64,000 bases of DNA from Heliomarina sp018223035 (GCA_018223035.1 JAAEZD010000002.1:310001-374000); one strand, 5' to 3'. Shown: positions 1 to 8,934, counted from the stretch's first letter. Notes: a model not told the origin generated them from the sequence alone. Translations and numbers: made by a program.

Positions 1-17
1 TCGGACCCATCGAATGA
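1..17 (+). CDS. 3' end of upstream gene, probably TRAP small permease (dctQ), partial
   Basis: The frame gga-ccc-atc-gaa-TGA ends at position 17, and its stop overlaps the ATG of the next gene in an ATGA arrangement. That is the usual coupling of a TRAP small permease (dctQ) to its large permease (dctM). Only the last four codons are inside the window, so the identity comes from gene order alone. Confidence 0.35.
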
Positions 18-1291
18 CTGCCCTTCTCCTTCTTATCTTTGTCGCGCTGCTGGTCTGTGGTGTGCCGACTGCCGTTTGTCTTGGCCTGTCCTCGGCGGTC
101 GTAATCGTGACGCAAGGGCTGCCGGTTTCGGTTCTCGCCCAGCGCAGCCTCAACGCGCTCGACAGTTCTCCCCTGCTGGCCGTGCCGCTGTTCATTCTTG
201 CGGCCAGCATGCTGAACGCGATTGGCGTCACCACCCATCTTTTTGACCTTGTCCGGATGATCTTTGGCCGGATCCGCGGCGCCGTCGCGCAGGTCAGCAT
301 CTTTGTTTCCCTGATCTTTTCCGGGATTTCCGGCGCGGCGCTGGCCGATATCGGCGCGCTTGGCGCCGTGCAGATCAACCAGATGACTGCGCAGGGATAT
401 CGCAAGGAATTCGCTTCCGGCCTGACGATCGCCGCCGCCACTATCGGGCCGATCTTTCCGCCCTCGATCCCGATCATCATCTATGCCTCGGTCGCCAATG
501 TCTCGACCGTTCAGCTCTTGCTGGCGGGCATCGTCCCGGCGCTGGTGATCACCGCGCTTTTAATGATCCAGGTCGCAATCATCGCGCGCGTTTCGAACCT
601 GCCGCGCGATGACATCCGACCGCAGGCGAGCGACGTGGCCAAGAAATTCGTCATCTCCTTTCCAGCCTTGCTGGCACCTGTTCTCCTGATCGGCGGTCTG
701 ATGTCGGGCTGGTTCGGTCCTACCGAAGTGGCGGGCATGACCGTCGCTTATGCGCTGGTGATTGGCATCTTCATCTATCGCAGCCTGTCCTTCCGCGCGA
801 CGCTGAACGCGCTGCGTGAAACCGTCGAAGCAACCGCCAACATCCTGTTCATCGTGTCGGCCGCTGCCCTGTTCGCATGGGTGCTGACACTGGATCAGGT
901 GCCGATGAAGGCGACCGGGTTCCTGCTGTCGCTCTCGGACAACCCGCTGGTTCTGCTGTTGCTGGTCAATATCCTGCTGCTGGTCGTCGGTATGGTGCTT
1001 GAAAGCATTGCCGCCATCCTGATCATCGCGCCGATCATCGCCCCTGCCTTGACGGCGGCCGGTGTTGACCCGCTCCAGCTTGGCATCGTCTTCGTTCTTA
1101 ACCTGATGATCGGGTTGCTGACGCCGCCGGTGGGCATGAGCCTTTATATGGTGTCGATCATCACCAAGATGCCAATCACCCGCGTGATCGCCGGGGTGAT
1201 GCCCTTCTTTATTCCGCTGTTCCTGTCGCTGCTGGTTGTCTCTGCCGTTCCGGCGATTTCGACCTGGCTGCCCAACCTCTTAATGAAGTGA
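14..1291 (+). CDS. TRAP transporter large permease subunit (DctM family)
   Basis: The 425-residue, very hydrophobic protein has the length and layout of DctM, the ion-coupled 12-or-more-helix permease of TRAP uptake systems in the inner membrane. Family-typical stretches are the early GISGAALADIGALG motif, the IGPIFPPSIPIIIY loop and GLLTPPVGMSLY near the C-terminus. It probably follows a small permease gene cut off at the left edge and is 7 bases from the VOC gene. With the RuBisCO-like protein and kinase downstream it probably imports the acid substrate of that pathway; the ligand is not readable from sequence. Confidence 0.93.
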   Translation: MTALLLLIFVALLVCGVPTAVCLGLSSAVVIVTQGLPVSVLAQRSLNALDSSPLLAVPLFILAASMLNAIGVTTHLFDLVRMIFGRIRGAVAQVSIFVSLIFSGISGAALADIGALGAVQINQMTAQGYRKEFASGLTIAAATIGPIFPPSIPIIIYASVANVSTVQLLLAGIVPALVITALLMIQVAIIARVSNLPRDDIRPQASDVAKKFVISFPALLAPVLLIGGLMSGWFGPTEVAGMTVAYALVIGIFIYRSLSFRATLNALRETVEATANILFIVSAAALFAWVLTLDQVPMKATGFLLSLSDNPLVLLLLVNILLLVVGMVLESIAAILIIAPIIAPALTAAGVDPLQLGIVFVLNLMIGLLTPPVGMSLYMVSIITKMPITRVIAGVMPFFIPLFLSLLVVSAVPAISTWLPNLLMK

Positions 1292-1298
1292 GCCTCTC

Positions 1299-1838
1299 AT
1301 GAGCACTTTTCTCGGCCCCATCCGCCAACTCGGCTATGTCGTGGACGACATCGAAGCCGGTATGAAACACTGGTCCGACGTCATGGGGGTTGGCCCGTGG
1401 TTCTACAATCCACAAGTGCCGATCGAAGATTATCTTTACGACGGGAAAAGCTACCAGCCGCATAACTCTGTTGCGCTGGCCAATTCCGGCCCGATGCAGG
1501 TCGAGCTGATTCAGACGCGCAATGACGTGCCCTCTATGTACCGCGATTTCAAGGAAAAGGGGCTGCGCGGTCTTCAGCATGTCGCTTTTTGGACCACGAA
1601 ATATGACGAGGATCTGGCGATGATGCTGGATCGGGACTTTACGCTGAAAATGTCGGGTTGCGTCGGTTTGAACGGGCGGTTTGCCTATTTCGCCGAAGAG
1701 CATCACCCCGGCACCGTGATCGAACTGTCCGAGGTCATGGGCCCAAAAGGCAAGATGTTCGACATGATCCGCGACGCCTCGGAAGGCTGGGACGGATCCG
1801 ACCCGGTGCGCCCCTTTCCTGACCTGAGCGCGCTCTGA
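1299..1838 (+). CDS. VOC-fold (glyoxalase/epimerase-type) protein
   Basis: The 179 residues contain two half-domains of the vicinal oxygen chelate fold (IRQLGYVVDDIEAG early, GLRGLQHVAFW midway). Likely metal-site positions are E in MQVELIQ, H in LQHVAF and E in TVIELSE. The first histidine of many VOC enzymes is replaced in the opening strand. The family includes methylmalonyl-CoA epimerase and related isomerases. The stop TGA overlaps the ATG of the RuBisCO-like gene, which implies translational coupling and a shared pathway. An epimerase or isomerase feeding the RuBisCO-like enzyme is possible but unproven. Confidence 0.8.
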   Translation: MSTFLGPIRQLGYVVDDIEAGMKHWSDVMGVGPWFYNPQVPIEDYLYDGKSYQPHNSVALANSGPMQVELIQTRNDVPSMYRDFKEKGLRGLQHVAFWTTKYDEDLAMMLDRDFTLKMSGCVGLNGRFAYFAEEHHPGTVIELSEVMGPKGKMFDMIRDASEGWDGSDPVRPFPDLSAL

Positions 1839-3103
1839 TGTCACGCGTCACCGCCGAATATCTGCTGGAAACCCCGTTTCCGCTCGACGAGGTCGCCGCA
1901 ACCATGGCGGGCGAACAATCCAGCGGCACCTTCGTCCGTGTCGCGGGCGAGACCGACGAATTGCGCGCCCGATCTTCGGCCGAGGTGCTTTCGATTGAGG
2001 TCTTAGGCGAAAGTGACGAACCGACGCTGGCCTCGGCCTATCTGGAACGCAAGCAGATCGGCGGGCCGTATCATCTGGCTCGGGTTCGGATCGCCTATCC
2101 GACCGGCAACATCGGCAAGAACCTTGCGACGCTCGCCTCGACCGTTTCCGGCAATCTTTACGATCTCGGCGAGGTGACCGGGCTGAAGCTGATCTCGCTG
2201 GACATTCCCGCAGAGTATCGCCGCCGCTATGCCCTGCCGACGCAAGGTATCGAAGGCTCGCGCAAAACGATGGGGGTTATGGGGCGGCCCGTTTTCGGCA
2301 CGATCATCAAGCCGAATGTCGGCATGCGACCCGCGGAGATTGCCGCGCTGGTCGATCAACTTTGCGCGGCGGGCGTGGATTTCATCAAGGATGACGAGGT
2401 CTGCGCCAATCCGGATATCGCCCCGATAGCCGAGCGGGTGCCCGCCGTTATGTCCGTGATCCGCAAATGGCAGGAAAAGACCGGGCGCCAAGTCATGATG
2501 GCCTTCAACATCACCGATGAGACCGATGCCATGCGCCGCCATGCCGATCTAGTCGCGACTGAGGGCGGGTCCTGCGTGATGGCAAGCCTCAACTGGTGCG
2601 GCTTGTCGGGAATGGAAACGCTGCGCGCCCATACGCCGCTGGCCATTCACGCCCACCGCAACGGTTTCGGCGCGATGAGCCGTCATCCCCGTCTTGGCAT
2701 AGAGTTTCAGGCCTATCACACGTTGTATCGTCTGGCCGGGATCGATCACATGCACGTGCATGGTATCGGCGGCAAGTTTGTTGACAGCGCGGAAGAAGTG
2801 ACCGAGGCCGCGCGCGCCTGTCTTGCGCCGCTGTCCGAGAACGGGCCGGATGACCGCGTCATGCCCGCGTTTTCCTCGGGCCAATGGGCGGGTACGCTGC
2901 CGCGTACTCTGGAAGCTGCGCAGGGGCCTGACCTGATGTTCATGTGCGGCGGTGGCATTCTGGCCCATCCGCAAGGGCCAGAGGCGGGAATCGCATCGCT
3001 GCGCGAGGCTTACGAGGCGCTGACCGCCGGCGAAACGCTGGAGGCTGCTTCGGCCACCCGTCCGGCGCTTGCGGCAGCGCTCGACTTTTTCGGCAGCCGG
3101 TGA
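1838..3103 (+). CDS. RuBisCO-like protein (RuBisCO large-subunit family, non-Calvin)
   Basis: This 421-residue protein belongs to the RuBisCO large-chain superfamily. The active-site lysine in GTIIKPNVG (K158) is present. So is the metal motif FIKDDE (K184, D186, E187; K184 is the lysine carbamylated in RuBisCO). Also present are HAHR (about 217-220), loop-6 lysine in HGIGGK, the phosphate-binding SSG and a triple glycine in MFMCGGG. The second lysine of the KPK motif is Asn. There is no small subunit or phosphoribulokinase nearby, so carbon fixation is unlikely. The coupled four-carbon acid sugar kinase fits the known pairing of such proteins with OiaK-type kinases in apionate degradation, where the RuBisCO-like protein acts on a phosphorylated 3-oxo acid sugar. 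The exact substrate here is inferred. Confidence 0.9.
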   Translation: MSRVTAEYLLETPFPLDEVAATMAGEQSSGTFVRVAGETDELRARSSAEVLSIEVLGESDEPTLASAYLERKQIGGPYHLARVRIAYPTGNIGKNLATLASTVSGNLYDLGEVTGLKLISLDIPAEYRRRYALPTQGIEGSRKTMGVMGRPVFGTIIKPNVGMRPAEIAALVDQLCAAGVDFIKDDEVCANPDIAPIAERVPAVMSVIRKWQEKTGRQVMMAFNITDETDAMRRHADLVATEGGSCVMASLNWCGLSGMETLRAHTPLAIHAHRNGFGAMSRHPRLGIEFQAYHTLYRLAGIDHMHVHGIGGKFVDSAEEVTEAARACLAPLSENGPDDRVMPAFSSGQWAGTLPRTLEAAQGPDLMFMCGGGILAHPQGPEAGIASLREAYEALTAGETLEAASATRPALAAALDFFGSR

Positions 3104-4311
3104 TGGTGCGCGCCGTATTCATCGGTGACGATTTCACCGGTGCGTCGGATACGCTCGCCACCTTTGCGCGATCTGGATGGCGGACGCGGTTGTTCCTGCG
3201 CCCGCCACAGCCCTTGGAATGCGAGGGGTTCGACGCCATCGGCATCGCCACCCCCTTGCGGGCGCTCACGCCCGAGGCGGGACAGACTGTCATCGAAGAT
3301 ATCTGGCCCGCTATCGCGGCGCTTGATCCAGAAACTCTGCATTTCAAAACATGCTCGACCTTCGATTCCTCGCCCCGGATCGGGTCGATCGGTGCCGTTG
3401 TAAATGATCTTGCGCACCGTTTTGCACCCGAGCATCTTGCTGTGATCGGCGGCCAACCGAACCTTGGCCGGTATTGCGTATTCGGCACGCTGTTTGCCAA
3501 GGCCAGTGACGGTAACGTGCACCGGATAGACCGCCATCCGGTCATGGCGCAGCACCCTGTTACCCCGATGGGCGAAGCCGACCTGCGTCTGTTGTTATCA
3601 GAACAGGGACTTGAAGACCTGACACTGGTGCGAGGGGATAGGCCCGCACAACTCCCCCTGCGCGCCTTGTTTGACGTTTATGACAATGGCGACATCTCCC
3701 GAATTTCGGAAACTTTTACCGGGTTGCGCGGGCGTCGCCTGCTGGTGGGGGCAAGTTCCGTCGCGCAGATACTAACCCATAGCACGACCGGCTCGGCCAA
3801 CACTGTTCCACCCGGTGCCCCGCCCAATTCACGGGTTCTGGTCGTCGCAGGCAGCCGATCCTCGGTGACCAGTGCTCAGGTTGCCAAGGCCGAGGGTTTC
3901 ACCAAGATTCGGATTTTGCCCGAAGACATGGAGAATGCGCCGCAGATTGCTGAAAAGGCTGCGGAACTGTTGAAGGCTAATGTTCCAACCCTTGTCCATA
4001 TCGACCCACAGCTTGATTATGGCATGTCGCCCGATGCGCTTGCGCTTGCCCTTGCAAAACTGACCGCGCGCATCATAGCGCTTGCGCCGGTGGGATGGCT
4101 GGGAATCGCGGGTGGCGATACATCGAGCCGCATCTGCGATTTGCTGGACTTTTCGGCCATCGATTATCTTTCGGATTTCCAACCGGGGATCGGTTTGAAT
4201 TGCGGGCAGCATTCCTCACCCGAAATCAATGCCATTAGGCTGATCCTGAAAGGCGGCCAAATGGGTACGCCGAACCTTTTCAGTCAGTTCCTTGGGACCG
4301 CTCAGGCTTAG
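3103..4311 (+). CDS. Four-carbon acid sugar kinase family protein (DUF1537 type)
   Basis: I start the gene at ATG 3103, which overlaps the stop of the RuBisCO-like gene (TGATG), giving 402 residues. A longer frame opens at 2944 but overlaps the upstream gene. The N-terminus VFIGDDFTGASDT, the HFKTCSTFDSSP segment and the HPVMAQHPVTPM block are typical of the acid sugar kinase N-domain. The C-domain carries GIAGGDTSSR, a nucleotide-binding glycine motif. The family phosphorylates tetronate-like or 3-oxo-isoapionate-like acids with ATP in the cytoplasm. Coupling suggests it makes the phosphorylated substrate of the RuBisCO-like enzyme. An OiaK-like role is plausible, but I saw no other apiose genes. 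Confidence 0.88.
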   Translation: MVRAVFIGDDFTGASDTLATFARSGWRTRLFLRPPQPLECEGFDAIGIATPLRALTPEAGQTVIEDIWPAIAALDPETLHFKTCSTFDSSPRIGSIGAVVNDLAHRFAPEHLAVIGGQPNLGRYCVFGTLFAKASDGNVHRIDRHPVMAQHPVTPMGEADLRLLLSEQGLEDLTLVRGDRPAQLPLRALFDVYDNGDISRISETFTGLRGRRLLVGASSVAQILTHSTTGSANTVPPGAPPNSRVLVVAGSRSSVTSAQVAKAEGFTKIRILPEDMENAPQIAEKAAELLKANVPTLVHIDPQLDYGMSPDALALALAKLTARIIALAPVGWLGIAGGDTSSRICDLLDFSAIDYLSDFQPGIGLNCGQHSSPEINAIRLILKGGQMGTPNLFSQFLGTAQA

Positions 4312-4352
4312 CCGACAGGACGGGCGGGAAAGGAACCGCTTTTCTAATGTCG

Positions 4353-5075
4353 TCAGACGGATTCGACCTGGCTGGTCTCGAGGTATTTCTGCACGAAATC
4401 CCGACTGCTTTCGAAATGTGCGGCGAGCAGATCAGGCGCGCGGGGATCACGCGCGATGATGGCATCCCGAAGCAGGTCATGTTCGCGAATGAAACTGCTG
4501 ATGTCCTTGGGCCCGAAATGGGCCAGGCGCAGCGCCCGGTAGCGTTCGGTCTGGTCCACCATCTGGGCAATCAGCCGTTTCAGCCTGGGCGCGGGGGCCG
4601 CCGAGATGAGACTGTTGTGGAAAGCACGATGCCGGATTTCCCAATCGCGCAGGGCTGCCGCATCATGCGGATCCTCCGGCAAGGGTGCATTTGCAAGCCG
4701 GTGCGCAGCTGAGAGGATCTGCCCTTCCCAGTGATCATCGCCGTGCTGCATGGCCAGCACCAGCGCCTCACGTTCAAGCGCGATGCGGATGCGATAGATG
4801 TCGTTCAGGTCTTCAACTGTCGGGAGCGGCACGCGCACGCCCTTATGGCTTGCCGCCTCGAGCAGACCCTCGGCCACCAGCTTGGCAAGGGCTTCGCGGA
4901 TCGGGCTGATTCCGCATCCATAGCGTTCGATCAGCTCGCGCGTCAGCAGTGAACGTCCCGGCAAGACCGCCCCGGACAGGATATCTTCTTTCAAGGCGAC
5001 ATAGGTGGCTTCGGCAACGGTCCTTGGCGGAGTCGTCTGCGCCGGAATGGAGGCGGAACTGTTCATATCTGACAT
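4353..5075 (-). CDS. GntR family transcriptional regulator, FadR/FCD subgroup
   Basis: The 240-residue protein has an N-terminal winged helix (about 19-85: AEATYVALKEDILSG, ELIERYGCGISPIREALAKLVAEGLL) and a helical FCD effector domain after residue 95. The FCD domain has the usual Arg/His positions for an organic-acid ligand and metal. It converges with the kinase gene and diverges from dctP, and the shared spacer holds a perfect 9-bp inverted repeat over a promoter-like sequence. It probably represses the dctPQM operon, and possibly the RuBisCO-like cluster, until an acid effector binds. Confidence 0.9.
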   Translation of the reverse strand: MSDMNSSASIPAQTTPPRTVAEATYVALKEDILSGAVLPGRSLLTRELIERYGCGISPIREALAKLVAEGLLEAASHKGVRVPLPTVEDLNDIYRIRIALEREALVLAMQHGDDHWEGQILSAAHRLANAPLPEDPHDAAALRDWEIRHRAFHNSLISAAPAPRLKRLIAQMVDQTERYRALRLAHFGPKDISSFIREHDLLRDAIIARDPRAPDLLAAHFESSRDFVQKYLETSQVESV

Positions 5076-5118
5076 AAGCCGCAGCGCGCATATGAAGTCA
5101 ACGTTCGAAGATCCACTT

Positions 5119-5148
5119 ATTTTCCAAAATCCAATAATGTTGGAAAAT
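5119..5148. promoter_or_regulatory. Inverted repeat, probable GntR operator
   Basis: ATTTTCCAA (5119-5127) and TTGGAAAAT (5140-5148) form a perfect 9-bp inverted repeat with a 12-bp spacer. A nested TCCAA-N5-TTGGA sits inside it (5130-5144). It lies in the divergent spacer between the GntR gene and dctP, just upstream of the promoter-like hexamers, as expected for an operator. Confidence 0.6.
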
Positions 5149-5151
5149 GTA

Positions 5152-5181
5152 TTGACCCCGTCCCAAAATCGCCTCTAGCAT
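5152..5181 (+). promoter_or_regulatory. Putative sigma-70-type promoter of dctPQM
   Basis: TTGACC (5152-5157) followed after 18 bases by TAGCAT (5176-5181) resembles a housekeeping promoter directed at dctP. The inverted repeat ends 3 bases upstream of the -35-like hexamer, so a bound regulator could block polymerase. This is a consensus judgement only. Confidence 0.4.
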
Positions 5182-5253
5182 CACGTCACAAGCCGGTTCG
5201 AAGAACGCTGTTCAGGCGCGTCCGGCGGGCATGCATCTAACAAGGAGTTTTTC

Positions 5254-6243
5254 ATGACACGCCCCGAATTCCTGCTTTCGCGGCTGGCCGGTATCGGCAC
5301 CGCAATGCTGATCTCCACTACGGCCTATGCCGACGACGTCACCCTGCGTTTCTCGACCGCCGGTCCCGCTGCCGATTTCCTTGCCAAATCGATGGAGAGC
5401 TTTGCCGAAAAGGTCGCGGCGGCGGATGTTGGCGTCACCGTCGAAGTCTATCCCGGCTCCTCGCTCGTGCGCCAAGGCGCCGAAGTGCCGGCGCTTCAGC
5501 GTGGAAATATCGAGATGAGCACCATGTCGACCTTTGAAATTGCCGCGCAGGTGCCTTCGATGGGCTTTTTGAACCGCGCGTTCCTGTTCGACGATTACGA
5601 CCAGATGATGGAGGTCATGCAAGGCCCCATCGGCGAAACGCTTCATGATGCGGTTGCCAGCGACATGGGGATCGAGATCCTTTCGACCGCCTATCTTGGC
5701 TCGCGCCAGCTGAACCTGCGCGAAGTGAAGGAAGTGACCGGGCCCGAGGATCTTGAAGGCGTCCAGATGCGTATGCCCGCCTCGCCCGAGTGGCTGTTGC
5801 TGGGTGAGAGCCTTGGTGTTTCGCCTACGCCGCTGGCCATGTCGGAAACCTATGTCGCCTTGCAAACCGGCACCGTTGACGGGCAGGAAAACCCGCTGAC
5901 GATCCTTAAGGCCGCCAAGTTCGACGAAGTGACAGCCCAAGTGATCATGACAAGCCACCTTGTGCAGCCCGTGTTCTACGCTTTGGCGAAACCTGTATGG
6001 GACGAGATGAGCGAAGAACAACAGGAGGCAGTCAAGGCTGCAGCCGTCGAAGCCGCTTCCGAAAACAACGAAGCGCGCTTTGCGGATGAACAGAAGGTCG
6101 CCAAGATATTGGCAGACGAGGGGCTTCGCGTCGACGAAATCGACCTGACACCATTCCGTGAAAAAGCTGATGCCGTTTATTCGGAATCGGATCTGGCCAA
6201 GGAATGGGATCAGGATCTGATGTCCCAGATCATGGGCGACTGA
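5254..6243 (+). CDS. TRAP transporter substrate-binding protein (DctP family)
   Basis: The 329-residue protein opens with a Sec-type signal peptide ending near TAYA-DD (about residue 28). The mature part has the DctP fold: TLRFSTAGP start, YPGSSLVRQ, the GSRQLNLREV hinge, the LEGVQMRMPASPEW segment carrying the ligand Arg, and the GTVDGQENPL motif. It binds an organic acid in the periplasm and delivers it to the permeases. A good ribosome site (aaggag) precedes ATG 5254. It heads a tight operon with dctQ, dctM, an esterase and RidA. Confidence 0.95.
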   Translation: MTRPEFLLSRLAGIGTAMLISTTAYADDVTLRFSTAGPAADFLAKSMESFAEKVAAADVGVTVEVYPGSSLVRQGAEVPALQRGNIEMSTMSTFEIAAQVPSMGFLNRAFLFDDYDQMMEVMQGPIGETLHDAVASDMGIEILSTAYLGSRQLNLREVKEVTGPEDLEGVQMRMPASPEWLLLGESLGVSPTPLAMSETYVALQTGTVDGQENPLTILKAAKFDEVTAQVIMTSHLVQPVFYALAKPVWDEMSEEQQEAVKAAAVEAASENNEARFADEQKVAKILADEGLRVDEIDLTPFREKADAVYSESDLAKEWDQDLMSQIMGD

Positions 6244-6253
6244 GCCGATTGAG

Positions 6254-6772
6254 ATGAAGGAAACATCTCCTGTCCTGCGCCGGCTGGGTCTGGCCGGCGC
6301 ATGGATTGAACGTATCGCTTCGGCCCTTGCGGCGGCGTGTTTCGCCGTCGTGACAGGTGCCTTTATCTGGACGGTGTTCTGCCGCTACGTGCTGCGCGAC
6401 CCATCGACCAGCAGCGAAGAGCTTGCCATCGTCGTCTACCTCTGGGTCGTCACGCTGGGCGCGTCGCTCGCCATGCGGCTTGATGCGCATATATCATTCG
6501 ATCTGCTGACGTCCCTTCTGCCCCGGCGGGCGGGGGCCGTACTGGCCGGGTTGGGTGCCCTGATTGCGGGTGCCGTTTTGCTGATCGCCCTGCCCTACAC
6601 CATCGATTACATCAATTTTCTCTGGAGAGAGAGAACGACCGTGATGCGTCTGCCGCTGAACTGGCTGTACCTCTGCTTTGGCATCATGCAGGGCGCGTTT
6701 GCACTGAAGCTGCTGGTCGAAGCCGGACGGCAGGGCATGATCGTTCTCGCACCGCGCGAGGCCACCCGATGA
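6254..6772 (+). CDS. TRAP transporter small permease (DctQ family)
   Basis: The 172 residues form four predicted membrane helices (about 20-45, 55-75, 95-120 and 135-160). The FIWTVFCRYVLRDPSTSSEELA segment, with the conserved aromatic-Arg-Tyr and Glu-Glu, is the hallmark of DctQ. The small subunit packs against DctM in the inner membrane. It lies 10 bases after dctP, and its stop overlaps the dctM ATG by 4 bases, so the three subunits are translated together. Confidence 0.93.
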   Translation: MKETSPVLRRLGLAGAWIERIASALAAACFAVVTGAFIWTVFCRYVLRDPSTSSEELAIVVYLWVVTLGASLAMRLDAHISFDLLTSLLPRRAGAVLAGLGALIAGAVLLIALPYTIDYINFLWRERTTVMRLPLNWLYLCFGIMQGAFALKLLVEAGRQGMIVLAPREATR

Positions 6773-8058
6773 GCCTTGAACTTATTATTTTGCTGGCCGC
6801 TTTCGCGGGACTGTCGCTTTGCCGCGTTCCGATTGCCGTAGCGATGCTGGTTTCCGGTTTCCTGTACCTTGCGGTCGCCGGTCAGGACCCCGGCATCGTG
6901 ACCGATCAGGTGATGAATTCGCTCTACGGCAGCTATGTGCTGCTGGCCGTGCCGATGTTCATCTTTGCCGCCAACATCATGACGATCAGCTCTATCGCCG
7001 ACCGGCTATTCCGTGCCGCAAATGCGCTGGTCGGAAGCCTGCCCGGCGGACTGGGGCACGTCACGGTGACGACATCGATGCTTTTTTCCTCAATGTCAGG
7101 GAGTGCGCTGGCCGACGCGGCCGGGCCGAACCTGATTGCGTTGAAAATGATGCGCGACATTGGCGGGTTCCGGCCCGGTTTTGCCACCGCGCTGGCCGCA
7201 GCAGCGGCGGTGATCGCGCCGATCATACCGCCTTCGGTTCCGATGATCCTTTATGCGCTGAATTCCGGCGCTTCGGTCGGTGCGCTTTTCCTTGGCGGGA
7301 TCGTTCCGGGGGTGATCATGGGGTTCGCCCTGATGGGCGGGCTTGCGATCATTGCCAAGCGAAGCGACCTGCCAAGAGGTGAGAAGCTGCCCAAAGGCGA
7401 ACTTGGCCCGGTTCTGGCGCGCGCGATCATTCCGCTGTCGATCCCTGTCGTGTTGCTGGGCGGTATCTGGACCGGGGTTTTCACCCCGACCGAGGCCGCT
7501 GCGGTGGCCGCTCTCTATTCGCTCGCGATCGGGGTGCTGGTCTATCGCGCCATCACATTCGCAAGCCTATGGGGCGCTATCGTCGAATCCATGCGAACCT
7601 CGTCATCGGTGATGCTGCTGATCGCCGGGGCGTTCATCATGAACTATGCCATCACGTCCGAGCGGCTCGACCGGCTTCTGGCCGATTACGTTCAGGGCGC
7701 GGGCTTTTCCCGGCTTGAATTCCTGCTGATGATCAACCTTGTCTTTCTGGCTCTTGGCTGCCTGATCGACACGGGCACGCTGATCCTTGTCTTTGTGCCG
7801 ATGCTGCTGCCGACGGTCGTGGCGCTGGACATCGACCCGGTTCATTTCGGGGTGCTAATGACGATTAACATTATGATCGGGCTGATCACGCCGCCCTTTG
7901 GAATGTTGCTATTCACCCTCTCAAAACTGGGAGAAGTCCCTTTGCGGCAGGTGATTTCCGAGATCTGGCCCTTTATCGGCATCCTGATCCTCGTGCTGCT
8001 GCTTGTCACCTATTTTCCCGGCACCGTGCTATGGCTGCCCGGCGTTTTCGGGTTCTGA
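6769..8058 (+). CDS. TRAP transporter large permease (DctM family)
   Basis: The 429-residue multi-helix protein has DctM signatures: the FSSMSGSALADAAG loop, the APIIPPSVPMILYA hairpin, GVFTPTEAAAVAALY and GLITPPFGMLLF. These build the substrate and Na+ path. Together with the preceding dctP and dctQ it completes a full TRAP importer. It is distinct from the DctM at the left edge, as both have their own sequence and context. Confidence 0.95.
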   Translation: MSLELIILLAAFAGLSLCRVPIAVAMLVSGFLYLAVAGQDPGIVTDQVMNSLYGSYVLLAVPMFIFAANIMTISSIADRLFRAANALVGSLPGGLGHVTVTTSMLFSSMSGSALADAAGPNLIALKMMRDIGGFRPGFATALAAAAAVIAPIIPPSVPMILYALNSGASVGALFLGGIVPGVIMGFALMGGLAIIAKRSDLPRGEKLPKGELGPVLARAIIPLSIPVVLLGGIWTGVFTPTEAAAVAALYSLAIGVLVYRAITFASLWGAIVESMRTSSSVMLLIAGAFIMNYAITSERLDRLLADYVQGAGFSRLEFLLMINLVFLALGCLIDTGTLILVFVPMLLPTVVALDIDPVHFGVLMTINIMIGLITPPFGMLLFTLSKLGEVPLRQVISEIWPFIGILILVLLLVTYFPGTVLWLPGVFGF

Positions 8059-8067
8059 GGAACTGTC

Positions 8068-8934
8068 ATGATAGAAAAATTCGATCTCGCCCCGCAGCCA
8101 CCGCTGCCGGTTGCTGCTGCCGAGGATTACGCCAAGGCGGCCCTCGACGCCTCGCGCGGCGGCTGGGCTGGAGTGGACGAACACCGGGACATCGCCTTTG
8201 GACCGGGTGACTGGCAACGGTTCGACCTGTTCACCCCCACGATTCCGGTTGAGGGCGGCGCTGACGTGGTCATCTTTTTCCACGGGGGCGGCTGGACCAA
8301 TGGCTATAAGGAGTGGTGCGGGTTCATGGCGCCGGCGCTGGCTGCGCGCGGCGTGGCGCTGGCGGCGCCGACCTATCGGCTGGCACCGGAGGCACGATTC
8401 CCTTTGTTTTTTGAAGATGCGATTCAGGCGGTGGGCGCAATTGGCGCGCGGGTCTCGGATTACGGATGCAACCCCCGCCGCCTGTTTCTCTCCGGGCATT
8501 CTGCCGGGGGGCACATTGCAGCTTTGATTGCACTGCGGCCTGATCTTTGGAACGGGACGGGCATCGGTGAAACCTCAGTCCGTGGATGCCTGCCAGTCAG
8601 CGGCATTCTGGACCTACATCATCCCGCGCCTCCCCCCGGGAGCCTGGAGGAGCGGGTTTACCTCGACGTGCTGGACCACGCCGATGATGACCGTGCGGCC
8701 TCGCCGCTGAACTGGCTGGACAACCTTTCTGTCCCGCTGGCGCTCACGTGGGGCGAAAAGGATACCGAACGGGTTCGCCGAAGCAACGAAACCGCGCGTA
8801 TCGTTCTAGAGGGCAAACCGGATTGCTGGTTCAGGACTTGGGACGAGGACCATTTCGGCACCCATCTCATGCTGTGCGATCCGTCGCACGGTTGGTATGA
8901 CATTCTGGATGAAATGCGGAAAGGGACGGCATGA
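8068..8934 (+). CDS. Alpha/beta hydrolase, HSL/arylformamidase-like
   Basis: This 288-residue cytoplasmic hydrolase has the oxyanion-hole motif FFHGGGW (about 71-77) and the nucleophile elbow GHSAGGH (Ser about 142). The acid residue probably lies in the TWGEKDTE region, and the catalytic His in DEDHFGTH near the C-terminus. The HGGGW plus GxSxG pattern is typical of the hormone-sensitive lipase and kynurenine-formamidase group. It sits 9 bases after dctM and overlaps the RidA gene by 4 bases, so it probably hydrolyses an ester or amide of the imported compound. The substrate is unknown. Confidence 0.85.
   Translation: MIEKFDLAPQPPLPVAAAEDYAKAALDASRGGWAGVDEHRDIAFGPGDWQRFDLFTPTIPVEGGADVVIFFHGGGWTNGYKEWCGFMAPALAARGVALAAPTYRLAPEARFPLFFEDAIQAVGAIGARVSDYGCNPRRLFLSGHSAGGHIAALIALRPDLWNGTGIGETSVRGCLPVSGILDLHHPAPPPGSLEERVYLDVLDHADDDRAASPLNWLDNLSVPLALTWGEKDTERVRRSNETARIVLEGKPDCWFRTWDEDHFGTHLMLCDPSHGWYDILDEMRKGTA

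Noticed and set aside
1838..3103. True RuBisCO for carbon fixation
   Set aside because: The KPK motif is altered, no small subunit or phosphoribulokinase is nearby, and it is coupled to an acid sugar kinase.
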